DNA of 12,982 nucleotides from an uncultured Oscillospiraceae bacterium (GTDB taxonomy: Bacteria > Bacillota > Clostridia > Oscillospirales > Acutalibacteraceae): NCBI GenBank assembly GCA_900552985.1, contig USBP01000015.1, positions 1-12,982 on the forward strand, read 5' to 3'. A program made the position numbers and the translations under genes. Positions 6,570-12,982 of this stretch are shown here, piece by piece. The notes beneath the pieces were generated by a model, which did not search any database, was not told where the DNA came from, and saw nothing but the letters and a program-made list of their open reading frames with translations. Numbering within the stretch: position 1 is the stretch's first letter; each line of letters begins with the position of its first letter.

Positions 6570-7499
6570 ATGAAAAAAAACGCTCTGGCTCTGCTCTCTG
6601 TTTTGCTGTGCCTTCTGCTGGCCATGGCCGGATGCACCCCCGCCCGGCAGGAGGGGGTGCCTGATTTTCAAATCGTCACTTCTTTTTACCCGATGTATCT
6701 TTTCACTCGTAACCTGACGAACGGGATTAGCGGTATCCAGGTGGTTAACATGACGGCGCAGAACGCAGGCTGCCTGCATGATTACCAGCTGCTCTCCAGG
6801 GATATGAAGGCCCTTGGCTCGGCGGATGCTTTTATTATCAACGGCGCCGGTATGGAGGGCTTTCTAGATAAGGTGCTGGAGCAGCTGCCCAGCCTAACGA
6901 TCATTACGGCAAGCGAGGGGATCGAACTGCTCTGCGAGGGTGAGGCGCATGGAGAAGCAGCTTCGCATGACCATGTGCATGAGGCAAATGCGCACGTCTG
7001 GCTCTCTGTGCCAAACGCCATCCGCGAAGTCAACAACATTGCCAGGGGGCTCAAAGAGCTTCTGCCGGACGACCAGGTGCAGATTGAGCAAAACCGCTCC
7101 TCCTATGTTGCCCGCCTGGAAACGCTGGACGCGGAATTAACGGCAACGCTTGCGCCGGTGAAGGGTGCGGAGATCATCTCCTTCCACGAAGCCTATGATT
7201 ATTTTGCCCAGCGCTATGGCCTGTCCATCGCCGGCGCAATTGAAACGCATGAGGGCGGCGAACCGGGCACGAAGGAACTGATTGAAACGGTTGAACTCAT
7301 TCGCTCGCATGGGATCCGGGCTATTTTTATCGAGCCGGATTATCAGGGCAGCGCTGCGGGAATCCTCGCCCGTGAAACGGGCGCGCAGCTTTGCACGCTC
7401 AACCCTGTCACGCAGGGCGGGGATACGCTCACCGCCTATGAGGATATCATGCGGGAAAACGCATCAACGATCTTGGAGGCGATCAGTAATGGCGGCTGA
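6570..7499 (+). CDS. znuA: Zinc ABC transporter substrate-binding lipoprotein
   Basis: This 309-residue cluster A-I (ZnuA/AdcA/TroA family) protein captures metal outside the cell and delivers it to the ZnuB channel. A lipoprotein signal ends in LAMAGC, with C22 lipidated. Metal-binding histidines are visible at H70 (GCLHDYQL), H142 (NAHVWLSV) and H206 (SFHEAYDYFAQRYGL), with an acidic partner likely in the C-terminal lobe (IFIEPDYQG, E255). Between the first two ligands lies a histidine-rich loop with H127, H133, H135 and H137, a feature of zinc rather than manganese binders. The frame opens at 6522, but the correct start is ATG 6570: AAGGAG lies seven bases upstream and a proper signal peptide then begins at MKKN. 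The end overlaps znuC by 11 bases. Zinc specificity is inferred; manganese is the alternative. Confidence 0.92.
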   Translation: MKKNALALLSVLLCLLLAMAGCTPARQEGVPDFQIVTSFYPMYLFTRNLTNGISGIQVVNMTAQNAGCLHDYQLLSRDMKALGSADAFIINGAGMEGFLDKVLEQLPSLTIITASEGIELLCEGEAHGEAASHDHVHEANAHVWLSVPNAIREVNNIARGLKELLPDDQVQIEQNRSSYVARLETLDAELTATLAPVKGAEIISFHEAYDYFAQRYGLSIAGAIETHEGGEPGTKELIETVELIRSHGIRAIFIEPDYQGSAAGILARETGAQLCTLNPVTQGGDTLTAYEDIMRENASTILEAISNGG

Positions 7500-8232
7500 A
7501 AACGGCTGCGGGCTATGCAGCGTGCAGATACAGAATATCGGTGTGCAAAAAGGGAGGGAGACCCTACTGGAGAGTGTCTCCTTTGAAATGCACTGTGGAG
7601 AGCTCACGGCGCTTATCGGCGTCAACGGAGCGGGCAAAACTACGCTCCTGCGCGCCATTTTGGGCGAAATCCGCCACACGGGCTCTGTGCGTTATCACTC
7701 CCATGACGGCACGGATCTCTCGAAAATCACAGTCGGCTATGTGCCGCAGTATCTCGATTTTGACCGCAGCGCACCTGTGAGCGTGATGGATTTTCTGCTT
7801 GCCGGGCGCACGCAGGCTCCCGTCTGGCTGGCACGCCCGCGGGCGCTCATGCGGGATATTCGCCAAAGCCTTGCGGACGCGGGCTGCGGCGGGCTGGAAG
7901 GGCGCATGCTCGGCGCCCTTTCCGGCGGGGAGCTCCAACGTGTCATGCTGGCGCAGGCGCTCTACCCCACGCCGGAGCTGCTGATTCTGGACGAGCCCGT
8001 CTCCGGCGTAGATACGGTGGGCTCTGAGCAGTTTTATGAAAAAATTTCGCAGCTGAGGCATGATTATCACATGGCCATTCTGATGGTCTCGCATGATCTG
8101 GAGCTTGTGCGCCTGCATGCGGATAAGGCTATCCTGCTCAATAAAAAGGTGCTATGCGCCGGAGAGATTGATGCGGTTTATCATTCTGCGGCTTTCCGGG
8201 CGGCTTTCGGCATGGGAGGTGCAGCGCAGTGA
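7489..8232 (+). CDS. znuC: Zinc ABC transporter ATP-binding protein
   Basis: This 247-residue ATPase powers the importer. Motifs in order are Walker A GVNGAGKTT (44-52), the Q-loop in YVPQ (Q87), signature LSGGELQRV (144-152), Walker B LLILDEP (164-170) and the H-loop SHD (H202). The Q-loop region YVPQYLDFDRSAPVSVMDFLL resembles metal-importer ATPases (MntA/ZnuC type). The frame is open far upstream, but ATG 7489 is chosen: GGAGG at 7474-7478 precedes it, and the N-terminus is then normal for the family. It overlaps the end of znuA by 11 bases, and its TGA overlaps the znuB GTG, so the three proteins are probably made in step. Confidence 0.94.
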   Translation: MAAENGCGLCSVQIQNIGVQKGRETLLESVSFEMHCGELTALIGVNGAGKTTLLRAILGEIRHTGSVRYHSHDGTDLSKITVGYVPQYLDFDRSAPVSVMDFLLAGRTQAPVWLARPRALMRDIRQSLADAGCGGLEGRMLGALSGGELQRVMLAQALYPTPELLILDEPVSGVDTVGSEQFYEKISQLRHDYHMAILMVSHDLELVRLHADKAILLNKKVLCAGEIDAVYHSAAFRAAFGMGGAAQ

Positions 8233-9065
8233 ACACCATCTATCTCATTTTGGACACGCTTCTGCCTTTTTCCTGGATGGAATATCGATTCATGAAAAAC
8301 GCCTTGATCGCCGTGCTGCTCATCACGCCGTTGCTCGGGCTGCTGGGCACGATGGCGGTCAACAACAAAATGGCTTTTTTTTCCGATGCATTGGGCCATT
8401 CTGCCCTGACCGGCGTTGCGCTCGGCGTATTGCTGGGAATTGGCAACGATTTAATCAGCATGATTGCCTTTGGCGTTTTGCTCGCATTGATTATTACCCG
8501 TGTCAAAGCGGCGCGGACAGCCTCTGCGGATACGGTAATCAGCGTGTTTTCCTCCACCGCAATCGCCCTTGGCCTTGTGATTCTTTCGGCGGGAGGCGGT
8601 TTCTCTAAATATTCACAATATTTGATTGGTGATATTTTGAGCATTACGCCGCATGAAATTCTGCTGCTGGCGCTGACGCTTGTTCTGGTTGCGCTGGTAT
8701 GGGGCCTGATCTATAACCGCCTGCTGTTGCTCAGCATCAATGCGGATCTTGCCGCAAGCCGGGGTGTCAAAACAGCGGTAGTAGAAAACATTTTTGTTGT
8801 GCTCGTCGCAGTGGTCGTCATGCTCTCCATCAAATGGGTCGGTGTCCTGCTGATCAATTCCCTGCTGATTCTGCCGGCTGCAGCCGCCCGCAACCTTGCG
8901 CGCAATACCCGGCAATATCTTGCCTGCTCGGTCCTGATCGCCATGCTCTGCGGAATTGGCGGATTAATCGCCTCTTTCTATTGGAACACTTCTGCGGGGG
9001 CCACGATCGTGCTGCTGTGCGCCGCCGTTTTCTTCGTGACCTATGCGGTGCGCCGCAGGCGTTAA
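8229..9065 (+). CDS. znuB: Zinc ABC transporter permease
   Basis: This 278-residue ABC-3 family permease forms the membrane path for the metal. It is almost wholly hydrophobic, with about eight spans, and carries the family segment MAFFSDALGHSALTGVALGVLLG near residue 48. This matches the xFxxDAxxHxxLxGxALG pattern of ZnuB/MntB/TroC permeases. A later ILPAAAARNLARN segment resembles the conserved 'LP(A/G)xxAxxxA' loop that contacts the ATPase. The start is GTG 8229, overlapping the znuC stop as GTGA, with GGGAGG at about 8214-8219. Length is typical. The operon ends at the 17-bp hairpin starting 28 bases after the stop. No regulator gene or accessory metal chaperone is in the operon. Confidence 0.93.
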   Translation: MNTIYLILDTLLPFSWMEYRFMKNALIAVLLITPLLGLLGTMAVNNKMAFFSDALGHSALTGVALGVLLGIGNDLISMIAFGVLLALIITRVKAARTASADTVISVFSSTAIALGLVILSAGGGFSKYSQYLIGDILSITPHEILLLALTLVLVALVWGLIYNRLLLLSINADLAASRGVKTAVVENIFVVLVAVVVMLSIKWVGVLLINSLLILPAAAARNLARNTRQYLACSVLIAMLCGIGGLIASFYWNTSAGATIVLLCAAVFFVTYAVRRRR

Positions 9066-9090
9066 CAACACATAACCGCTTGGGCAACGC

Positions 9091-9140
9091 AAAAAAGCTG
9101 TTTTCCGCTCACACAAAGCGGAAAACAGCTTTTGCCTTTT
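9091..9140. terminator. Strong bidirectional terminator between znuB and the small membrane protein gene
   Basis: A perfect 17-base stem (9093-9109 with 9117-9133) with a 7-base loop CACACAA is flanked by A-runs and T-runs on both sides. It closes the znu operon on the plus strand. On the minus strand it lies 28 bases after the stop of the 62-residue protein gene and is followed by six Ts. Confidence 0.92.
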
Positions 9141-9161
9141 TCAAGTGGGAAACGCCCTGCC

Positions 9162-9350
9162 TCAGGCAACCGTCTCCGAAATGAAATCATCGTCACAGCA
9201 GGAGCAGGAGACATAGTTCTCAAAATCGTCCTCCGCAGCTGCGTTTTTACCGGCCGTCAACTTCTGAATTGCAAAATAAATCGCTGCCGCCGCGCCGGCA
9301 ATTGCCGCGATAATGGCAAACACCTTCAAAATTTTTTTCAAAGCTTTCAT
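9162..9350 (-). CDS. Small single-span membrane protein with acidic Cys-rich tail
   Basis: This 62-residue protein is not one I can name. It has a basic start (MKALKKILK), one alanine/isoleucine-rich membrane span (about residues 10-27), a short KLTAGKN linker and an acidic tail with three closely spaced cysteines (SCSCC) followed by DDD. The basic residues before the span favour the N-terminus inside, which would put the cysteines outside, although the second basic patch weakens this. The gene is convincing despite its size: GGAGG lies about eleven bases before ATG 9350, a consensus sigma-A promoter lies at 9399-9427, and a strong terminator follows. It is monocistronic, between znuB and rpsT. 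The cysteines and acidic residues could bind metal or form disulfides; that is speculation. I do not recognise its family. Confidence 0.8.
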   Translation of the reverse strand: MKALKKILKVFAIIAAIAGAAAAIYFAIQKLTAGKNAAAEDDFENYVSCSCCDDDFISETVA

Positions 9351-9398
9351 TTTTATGGCACCTCCGTTTCAAAAAATTGGGCATTCCGTATGTTTTAG

Positions 9399-9427
9399 AT
9401 TATACCCGCCTCACTGCAAAAAGTCAA
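9399..9427 (-). promoter_or_regulatory. Consensus sigma-A promoter of the 62-residue protein gene
   Basis: On the minus strand, TTGACT (plus 9422-9427) and TATAAT (plus 9399-9404) are 17 bases apart. Start near 9392 gives a leader of about 42 bases. This is the closest match to consensus in the window, so the small gene is probably well expressed in growing cells. Confidence 0.85.
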
Positions 9428-9550
9428 TGATATTCCTTTGAACTTTTCTTTGCCGCAGCCATGAGGGATGAGCAAATAGCGCTGCCGCTGGCCGTTCCCT
9501 CTCCCAAGCCTGCTACCGCATTCGCTCTGCGGCCGCCCGAGCCGGATTAT

Positions 9551-9592
9551 AAAACAGAAAACCCGCCCGGCATCAATAAAGCCAGCGGGTTT
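9551..9592 (-). terminator. rpsT terminator
   Basis: AAACCCGC (9559-9566) pairs with GCGGGTTT (9585-9592), with extra GGC/GCC pairing inside the loop. On the minus strand it is followed by TCTGTTTT. It lies 24 bases after the rpsT stop. The stretch between here and the promoter at 9399-9427 shows no gene. Confidence 0.85.
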
Positions 9593-9616
9593 GCAACGTT
9601 TGTTCTTCTCGATTTC

Positions 9617-9877
9617 TTATTTGGAGGCATTGAGCTTGCCAGCAAGAGCGGACTTTTTGCGCGCAGCATTGTTTTGATGAATCAGGCCCTTCGCCGCTGC
9701 CTGATCAATTTTCTTAATGGCCACCCGAACGACCGCTTCCTTATCTGCTGCGTTCGCCTCAATTGCCGCATTCGCCTTTTTAATCGCCGTCTTCAGAGCA
9801 GAATTGCGGGACTTATTGCGCTGTGCCTTGGTCCGATTGACGAGAACACGTTTTTTTGCTGATTTAATGTTAGGCAT
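9617..9877 (-). CDS. rpsT: Small ribosomal subunit protein S20
   Basis: S20 binds 16S rRNA in the body of the 30S subunit and helps early assembly. The 86-residue protein is very basic and helical, with the standard opening MPNIKSAKKRV, the NRTKAQRNKSRNSALKT segment, AIKKIDQAAAKGLIHQNNAARKKSALA and a short tail, all typical of the family. The start is ATG 9877: AGGAGG lies seven bases upstream, whereas the in-frame GTG at 9883 is almost against the site. The gene is monocistronic, with its own promoter (9913-9941) and terminator (9551-9592). Position next to, and divergent from, gpr-spoIIP is the order known in Bacillus and many Clostridia and supports the identification of all three genes. 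Confidence 0.97.
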   Translation of the reverse strand: MPNIKSAKKRVLVNRTKAQRNKSRNSALKTAIKKANAAIEANAADKEAVVRVAIKKIDQAAAKGLIHQNNAARKKSALAGKLNASK

Positions 9878-9912
9878 CGTCACACCTCCTTTGGCTTGTC
9901 ATGCAGGTAATT

Positions 9913-9941
9913 ATGATAGCATGAACCCAAATAAAATGCAA
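9913..9941 (-). promoter_or_regulatory. Sigma-A promoter of rpsT
   Basis: On the minus strand, TTGCAT (plus 9936-9941) and TATCAT (plus 9913-9918) are 17 bases apart. The start would be near 9906, about 29 bases before the ATG of rpsT. Confidence 0.75.
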
Positions 9942-9977
9942 GCTATTTTTTATAAAAAACATCTTTTCACGTCCAAA

Positions 9978-10008
9978 AGGATAATCCAATCCCAACCAGC
10001 GCACACTA
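9978..10008 (+). promoter_or_regulatory. Possible sigma-F/G promoter of gpr
   Basis: AGGATA (9978-9983) and CACACTA (10002-10008) are 18 bases apart. They resemble the Bacillus sigma-G boxes TGAATA (four of six match) and CATACTA (six of seven). gpr is a forespore gene in Bacillus, so such a promoter is expected here, but the match is partial and by eye. Confidence 0.4.
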
Positions 10009-10071
10009 AACGGCAGAAAACCCATATTGACCTCAAAAAAGGAGGGGAAGCAGGGGGCGGACCTGCGGCTC

Positions 10072-10965
10072 ATGGATTTTAGAACAGATCTGGCGCTTGA
10101 ACGCCGTGAACTTTTGCCTGAAGGAACGCTGCCGGGGGTAAAATCCCGAACCAACCGCGCGGGGAACACCTGTGTGACAGCCATCGAAGTGCAGGATGAG
10201 CAAGGGGCGCAGGCAATCGGTAAACCGATTGGCACCTATGTTACGATTGAAGTGCCTTCCTTTTCCAACGACGCAGAGCTGCTCGACGGGCGCCTGGCCC
10301 TGTTCGCGGAGGAATTGCGTGCGTTACTGCCAAAGGAGGGGTTGATCTTGGTGGTAGGGATTGGCAACGATCATATTACGCCGGATGCGCTCGGTCCCCT
10401 GGCCGGTGAACGCATTCTAGTCACCCGCCATATCGGGCGGGAGCTGGCCAGGGCCGTCGGCATGGATCGGCTCCGTCCGGTAGCTGGCCTAATTCCCGGC
10501 GTACTGGGCCAGACCGGTATGGAAACCCGGGAAATTATCGCCGGCGTCATCCGCGCGGTGGAACCCTCCGCAGTGATCACCATAGACGCGCTTGCCGCAC
10601 GGAGGCTTTCCCGCCTGGGACGCACGATCCAGCTGAGCGACACGGGGATCACCCCCGGCTCCGGCGTTGGGAACGCACGCACGGCGCTGAATCGTGAAAC
10701 GCTGGGCGTACCGGTGATTGCGATTGGCGTTCCCACTGTTGTAGACGCAGCCACACTTGCCGCCGATCTTTTGGATGGTATGGACAGTGAAGAGCTCCAG
10801 ACAAAGCTTTCCTCCAAAATGGAAACGGGCAAAGCAGATATGATGGTAACCCCTCGGGAGATCGACCTGCTCGTGGAGCGGGCCGCCCGTTTGGTTGCGC
10901 TTGGCGTCAATTGCGCGCTCCAGCCCTCCATGACGGCAGAGGATATTTTATCCGTCACAGCCTGA
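10072..10965 (+). CDS. gpr: Germination protease GPR (spore protease, family A25)
   Basis: GPR degrades the small acid-soluble DNA-coating proteins of the spore during germination. It is made in the forespore as a zymogen and activated by removal of an N-terminal piece. The 297-residue protein aligns by eye with Bacillus GPR: RTDLALE at the processing site, AIGKPIGTYVTIE, VVGIGNDHITPDALGP with catalytic D105, RPVAGLIPGVLGQTGMET, ITIDALAAR with catalytic D172, QLSDTGITPGSGVGN, LGVPVIAIGVPTVVDA and MMVTPREIDLL near the end. It lacks the roughly 50-residue insertion near the C-terminus of Bacillus GPR. ATG 10072 gives a propeptide of only about six residues and has no good ribosome binding site; an in-frame TTG at 10027 would give about 21 residues, but its AGGAGGGG lies downstream of it. 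The start is thus uncertain. Confidence 0.94.
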   Translation: MDFRTDLALERRELLPEGTLPGVKSRTNRAGNTCVTAIEVQDEQGAQAIGKPIGTYVTIEVPSFSNDAELLDGRLALFAEELRALLPKEGLILVVGIGNDHITPDALGPLAGERILVTRHIGRELARAVGMDRLRPVAGLIPGVLGQTGMETREIIAGVIRAVEPSAVITIDALAARRLSRLGRTIQLSDTGITPGSGVGNARTALNRETLGVPVIAIGVPTVVDAATLAADLLDGMDSEELQTKLSSKMETGKADMMVTPREIDLLVERAARLVALGVNCALQPSMTAEDILSVTA

Positions 10966-10993
10966 TTTTCTTCCGAAAGGCCCAGCGCACAGA

Positions 10994-11023
10994 GGTATAC
11001 CGGCCGGACCTACTGCATAGCTA
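10994..11023 (+). promoter_or_regulatory. Possible sigma-E promoter of spoIIP
   Basis: GGTATACC (10994-11001) and CATAGCTA (11016-11023) are 14 bases apart, partly matching the Bacillus sigma-E pattern (ATA-centred -35, CATA-beginning -10). spoIIP is a mother-cell gene in Bacillus, so a separate promoter from gpr is expected in this 145-base gap. The match is weak. Confidence 0.3.
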
Positions 11024-11077
11024 TAAAACACGGGGCAGCCTGAGGCCTCCCCCGCTGACAGAACGGCCCGCCAACCC

Positions 11078-11093
11078 TCCGGCGCGCGCCGGA
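11078..11093. repeat. Perfect 16-base GC palindrome just before the spoIIP ribosome binding site
   Basis: The palindrome TCCGGCGCGCGCCGGA lies five bases before the spoIIP ribosome binding site GGAGGAA (11098-11104). As RNA it folds into a six-pair stem with a GCGC loop. The CCTCC overlapping its left edge (11076-11080) could instead pair with GGAGG of the ribosome binding site. Confidence 0.75.
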
Positions 11094-11110
11094 CCACGGA
11101 GGAACAGAAT

Positions 11111-12322
11111 TTGAAAACAACACAGCTGCATGCCAGAAAACGTGGGAGTGCTTTGCACTCCGCAAAAGGGGCCGGAATTTGCCTATTGGCCCTATCCCTG
11201 ATCGCGCTGTCGATCACCGCAGCGCCCAAAATCGGAAAACAGGTGCTTCCCGTCGTACTGGCAAGCGCAGGACTTGCCCTCCCGGAGGGAGGCTCCTATC
11301 TCCTGCGCAGCCAGATAGAAGAAGTCCAGACCGGCGAGCTGCCGCAAAATGAATTGCCTGCGGCCGTGACCTCCTCCAGCGCTACGCGCGAAACCACTGC
11401 CGCGCAAACGGAGCCTCCGGCAGAAAAAGCGTCCGTCAATTTTACCGACACCCCAGACGATATCCAAAAACTGATGGACGAGGCCAGGCAGCAGCTCAAG
11501 GATGCCTCCCACGACGGAAAAATCATTACCCGCAAATACGACACCTCCAGCGCCACTGCGACCTATGGAAAGGTAGCTGTCCAAAACCAGACGGGCCAGG
11601 CGATGGATATCAAAACAGTCTTATCAGAGCCGGTGGATCTGAAAATCCAGGATAAATCCAAACCCACGATTTTGATTTACCATACGCACACAACGGAAAG
11701 CTACCAGATGCTGGATAACGGCTGGTTTACAAACAGCTATCAAACCCGCAGCAATTTAGAGGCCCGCAATATGGTGCGCGTCGGCGATGAGATTGTCGCA
11801 CAGCTGGAGGCCGCAGGCTTTGCCGTGATCCATGATAAAAAAATTTACGATGCTACCTATAACGGCGCATATGACCGCTCCGAGGCGGCGATCGAGGCCT
11901 ATCAGAAAAAATATCCGGAGCTGCAGGTGCTGCTTGATATTCACCGCGACGCCATTCAAACCAATGATACCACCCGCATTAAACCTACCGCCACTATCAA
12001 CGGCAAAAAGGCCGCGCAAATCATGATTATTTCCGGATGTGAAAGAGGAGATGTGACCGATTTCCCCGATTGGGAATATAATCTCCGCTTTGCAACCCAG
12101 CTTCAAAAAATATGTGAGGAAAGCTATCCCGGGTTGATGCGGCCCCTGTTTTTCTGTAATCGCAAGTATAACATGCATAAATCCCACTGCTCTCTGCTTT
12201 TGGAAATGGGCAGCGATTCCAACACGCTGGACGAAGCCGCCTATTCCGGCCGCCTGCTGGGCAAGGCGCTTGCACAGCTGCTTGAAAACTATGTGGTAAC
12301 GGATGAACCGGCTGCTGAATAG
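11111..12322 (+). CDS. spoIIP: Stage II sporulation protein P
   Basis: SpoIIP is a membrane-anchored peptidoglycan amidase/endopeptidase that works with SpoIID and SpoIIM to thin the septal wall and drive engulfment of the forespore. The 403-residue protein has one N-terminal membrane anchor (about residues 20-38), a low-complexity Thr/Glu/Pro/Ala linker (about 76-115) and a C-terminal amidase domain. Zinc and catalytic residues are visible in ILIYHTHTTESY (H191, E196), LLDIHRDAI (H278) and LLLEMGSDSNTLDEA (E365). The start is TTG 11111, set by GGAGGAA seven bases upstream and by the anchor that follows. It lies 145 bases after gpr with a GC-rich hairpin in between. In Bacillus the gene is read in the mother cell under sigma-E; a weak candidate promoter is noted at 10994-11023. 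Confidence 0.95.
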   Translation: MKTTQLHARKRGSALHSAKGAGICLLALSLIALSITAAPKIGKQVLPVVLASAGLALPEGGSYLLRSQIEEVQTGELPQNELPAAVTSSSATRETTAAQTEPPAEKASVNFTDTPDDIQKLMDEARQQLKDASHDGKIITRKYDTSSATATYGKVAVQNQTGQAMDIKTVLSEPVDLKIQDKSKPTILIYHTHTTESYQMLDNGWFTNSYQTRSNLEARNMVRVGDEIVAQLEAAGFAVIHDKKIYDATYNGAYDRSEAAIEAYQKKYPELQVLLDIHRDAIQTNDTTRIKPTATINGKKAAQIMIISGCERGDVTDFPDWEYNLRFATQLQKICEESYPGLMRPLFFCNRKYNMHKSHCSLLLEMGSDSNTLDEAAYSGRLLGKALAQLLENYVVTDEPAAE

Positions 12323-12365
12323 GGCTGCGTGCAAATGAAGTTTCTCCCGGTGACCAAACGGCAAT

Positions 12366-12554
12366 CCGCCTGTCAGCGGGTTAGGCGCCGGCGGCGTTTC
12401 CAGGTGAATCCCTTCCTGGTATTTCCGCCCTTTTTTCCTCCGGCCGTTCCTTCGCTTTTTTCGGGAGCGAACGGGCCGGCCGTCATGGAAGGCGAAACGG
12501 CCGGGCTTCTCCCGGCTATTCAGCATGAAAGCTGCCGGGCGGTTTCATTGCCCG
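12366..12554. other. Structured non-coding region after spoIIP
   Basis: The 275 bases between spoIIP and the next gene hold no credible gene but many pairing arms. Early ones are CCGC/GCGG (12366-12369, 12376-12379), CCAGG/CCTGG (12400-12404, 12415-12419) and TTCGC/GCGAA (12451-12455, 12467-12471). A chain with shared arms follows: A 12476-12483 with 12497-12504; B 12500-12505 with 12511-12516; C 12511-12515 with 12535-12539, containing CAGC/GCTG; D 12536-12540 with 12550-12554. A and C can coexist, as can B and D, but neighbours exclude each other. T-runs at 12431-12436 and 12456-12461 do not follow a good stem, so no clear terminator is seen. Confidence 0.5.
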
Positions 12555-12597
12555 CGAAAAATCATGTTTCCCTTTGTACACCGAGGGGATAGAAAGG

Positions 12598-12945
12598 ATG
12601 TTGAATATGCCATCCAAAGCTGGGCTTCAAAAAAGCCTGCGCGCTTATGTCCTCTTTTTTATCACGGGCTTGTGCATCACCATGCTCCTCTGGGGTGCGG
12701 TGCGCGCGCAGCTCAACACCCGGGCGATCAGCTTTGATGAAAACGCGCCCCGCATCCATCTCGCCTTGGGCACTCAGGACAACCCCCAGCTGCAAATTGG
12801 CAGCAGTCGTTGGCAGCTCCGGCCTGACACTGTAGCATTGTGCAAGCGGGTGCTACCCGGCGCCGCTATGCTGCTGCCCGCCCCCCTGCACTGCCTTTGG
12901 GAGGCGGGCGTATCCTGTGCGTCTCTGCTGCGCACACTGTTTTGA
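12598..12945 (+). CDS. Hypothetical single-span membrane protein downstream of spoIIP
   Basis: I do not recognise this 115-residue protein. It has a basic N-terminus (PSKAGLQKSLR), one membrane span at about residues 18-36 (YVLFFITGLCITMLLWGAV), then a short region with QLNTRAISFDENAPRIHLALG and a more hydrophobic Leu/Pro/Ala/Cys-rich tail (about 88-112) that may lie along or enter the membrane. Three starts are possible: ATG 12598 with GAGGGG ten bases upstream, ATG 12607 with GAAAGGA ten bases upstream, and a weak TTG at 12574; I take 12598. In Bacillus the gene after spoIIP is lepA, so a small membrane gene here differs from that order. Its position suggests a sporulation role, which is guilt by association only. 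The gene is complete; the last 37 bases of the window are undetermined. Confidence 0.6.
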   Translation: MLNMPSKAGLQKSLRAYVLFFITGLCITMLLWGAVRAQLNTRAISFDENAPRIHLALGTQDNPQLQIGSSRWQLRPDTVALCKRVLPGAAMLLPAPLHCLWEAGVSCASLLRTLF

Positions 12946-12982
12946 TTCCAGCTGCTTCTCCACAATAAAAGGCGGCGTCCCG

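Noticed and set aside
6214..6637. Minus-strand small open frames in the spacer before znuA
   Set aside because: They cross the two divergent promoters, lack ribosome binding sites and show no membrane or domain signature.
10371..10958. Minus-strand open frame of 195 codons opposite gpr
   Set aside because: Ser/Arg/Thr/Pro-rich shadow of the gpr core, which has both catalytic aspartates on the plus strand.
10966..11075. Intrinsic terminator between gpr and spoIIP
   Set aside because: CGGGG/CCCCG can form a stem near 11030-11055, but no T-run follows it, so termination is not supported.
11756..12526. Long open frame of 256 codons on the minus strand
   Set aside because: It lies antisense to the spoIIP amidase domain and the following spacer, has no ribosome binding site and a low-complexity, basic composition typical of a shadow frame.
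12329..12592. Plus-strand 87-codon open frame after spoIIP
   Set aside because: No ribosome binding site, mostly Arg/Pro/Phe-rich sequence, and it covers the hairpin-rich spacer.
1..12982. Mobile element, CRISPR array, toxin-antitoxin or phage-defence system
   Set aside because: No transposase, integrase, spaced direct repeats, or toxin, nuclease or methylase motifs were seen; gene content is core metabolism, transport, ribosome and sporulation.

Overview
The window looks like chromosome from an endospore-forming member of the Firmicutes, most likely class Clostridia with fairly high GC. Evidence: the spore protease gene gpr next to spoIIP, rpsT divergent from them (an order I know from Bacillus and many Clostridia), strong AGGAGG-type ribosome binding sites, consensus sigma-A promoters, frequent GTG and TTG starts, and tightly packed operons. 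I see no insertion sequence, prophage, CRISPR array, tRNA or rRNA. Most genes are recognisable core or metabolic functions.

Left end (1-991): the tail of an ABC transporter ATPase and its six-helix ABC-2 permease, on the plus strand, closed by a terminator shared with the next gene. A HAD-family phosphatase (989-1555, minus) follows.

Centre left (1665-6249, minus strand): one operon of six genes transcribed leftward from a promoter near 6220-6249. In transcription order they are a divergent LytR-CpsA-Psr-like membrane protein, a transglutaminase-like lipoprotein, folE, folP, folB and folK. All junctions overlap or nearly touch, so translation is probably coupled. The fol genes cover four steps from GTP to dihydropteroate: GTP cyclohydrolase I, dihydroneopterin aldolase, HPPK and dihydropteroate synthase. 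The two envelope-type genes at the head are the unusual part.

Centre right (6509-9140, plus strand): a zinc-type ABC importer operon (znuA, znuC, znuB) with a near-perfect sigma-A promoter. A 7-1-7 palindrome overlaps the expected transcription start and looks like a Fur/Zur-family operator. A 17-bp hairpin ends the operon and also serves the small convergent gene at 9162-9350.

Right part (9162-12982): a 62-residue membrane miniprotein with its own strong promoter; rpsT (ribosomal protein S20) with promoter and terminator; then the plus-strand sporulation genes gpr and spoIIP. After spoIIP comes a highly structured non-coding stretch and a 115-residue single-span membrane protein I do not recognise.

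I did not find a clearly new system. The best leads are the mixed envelope/folate operon with its apparently degenerate LCP protein, the alternative-pairing RNA region after spoIIP, and the two uncharacterised small membrane proteins.
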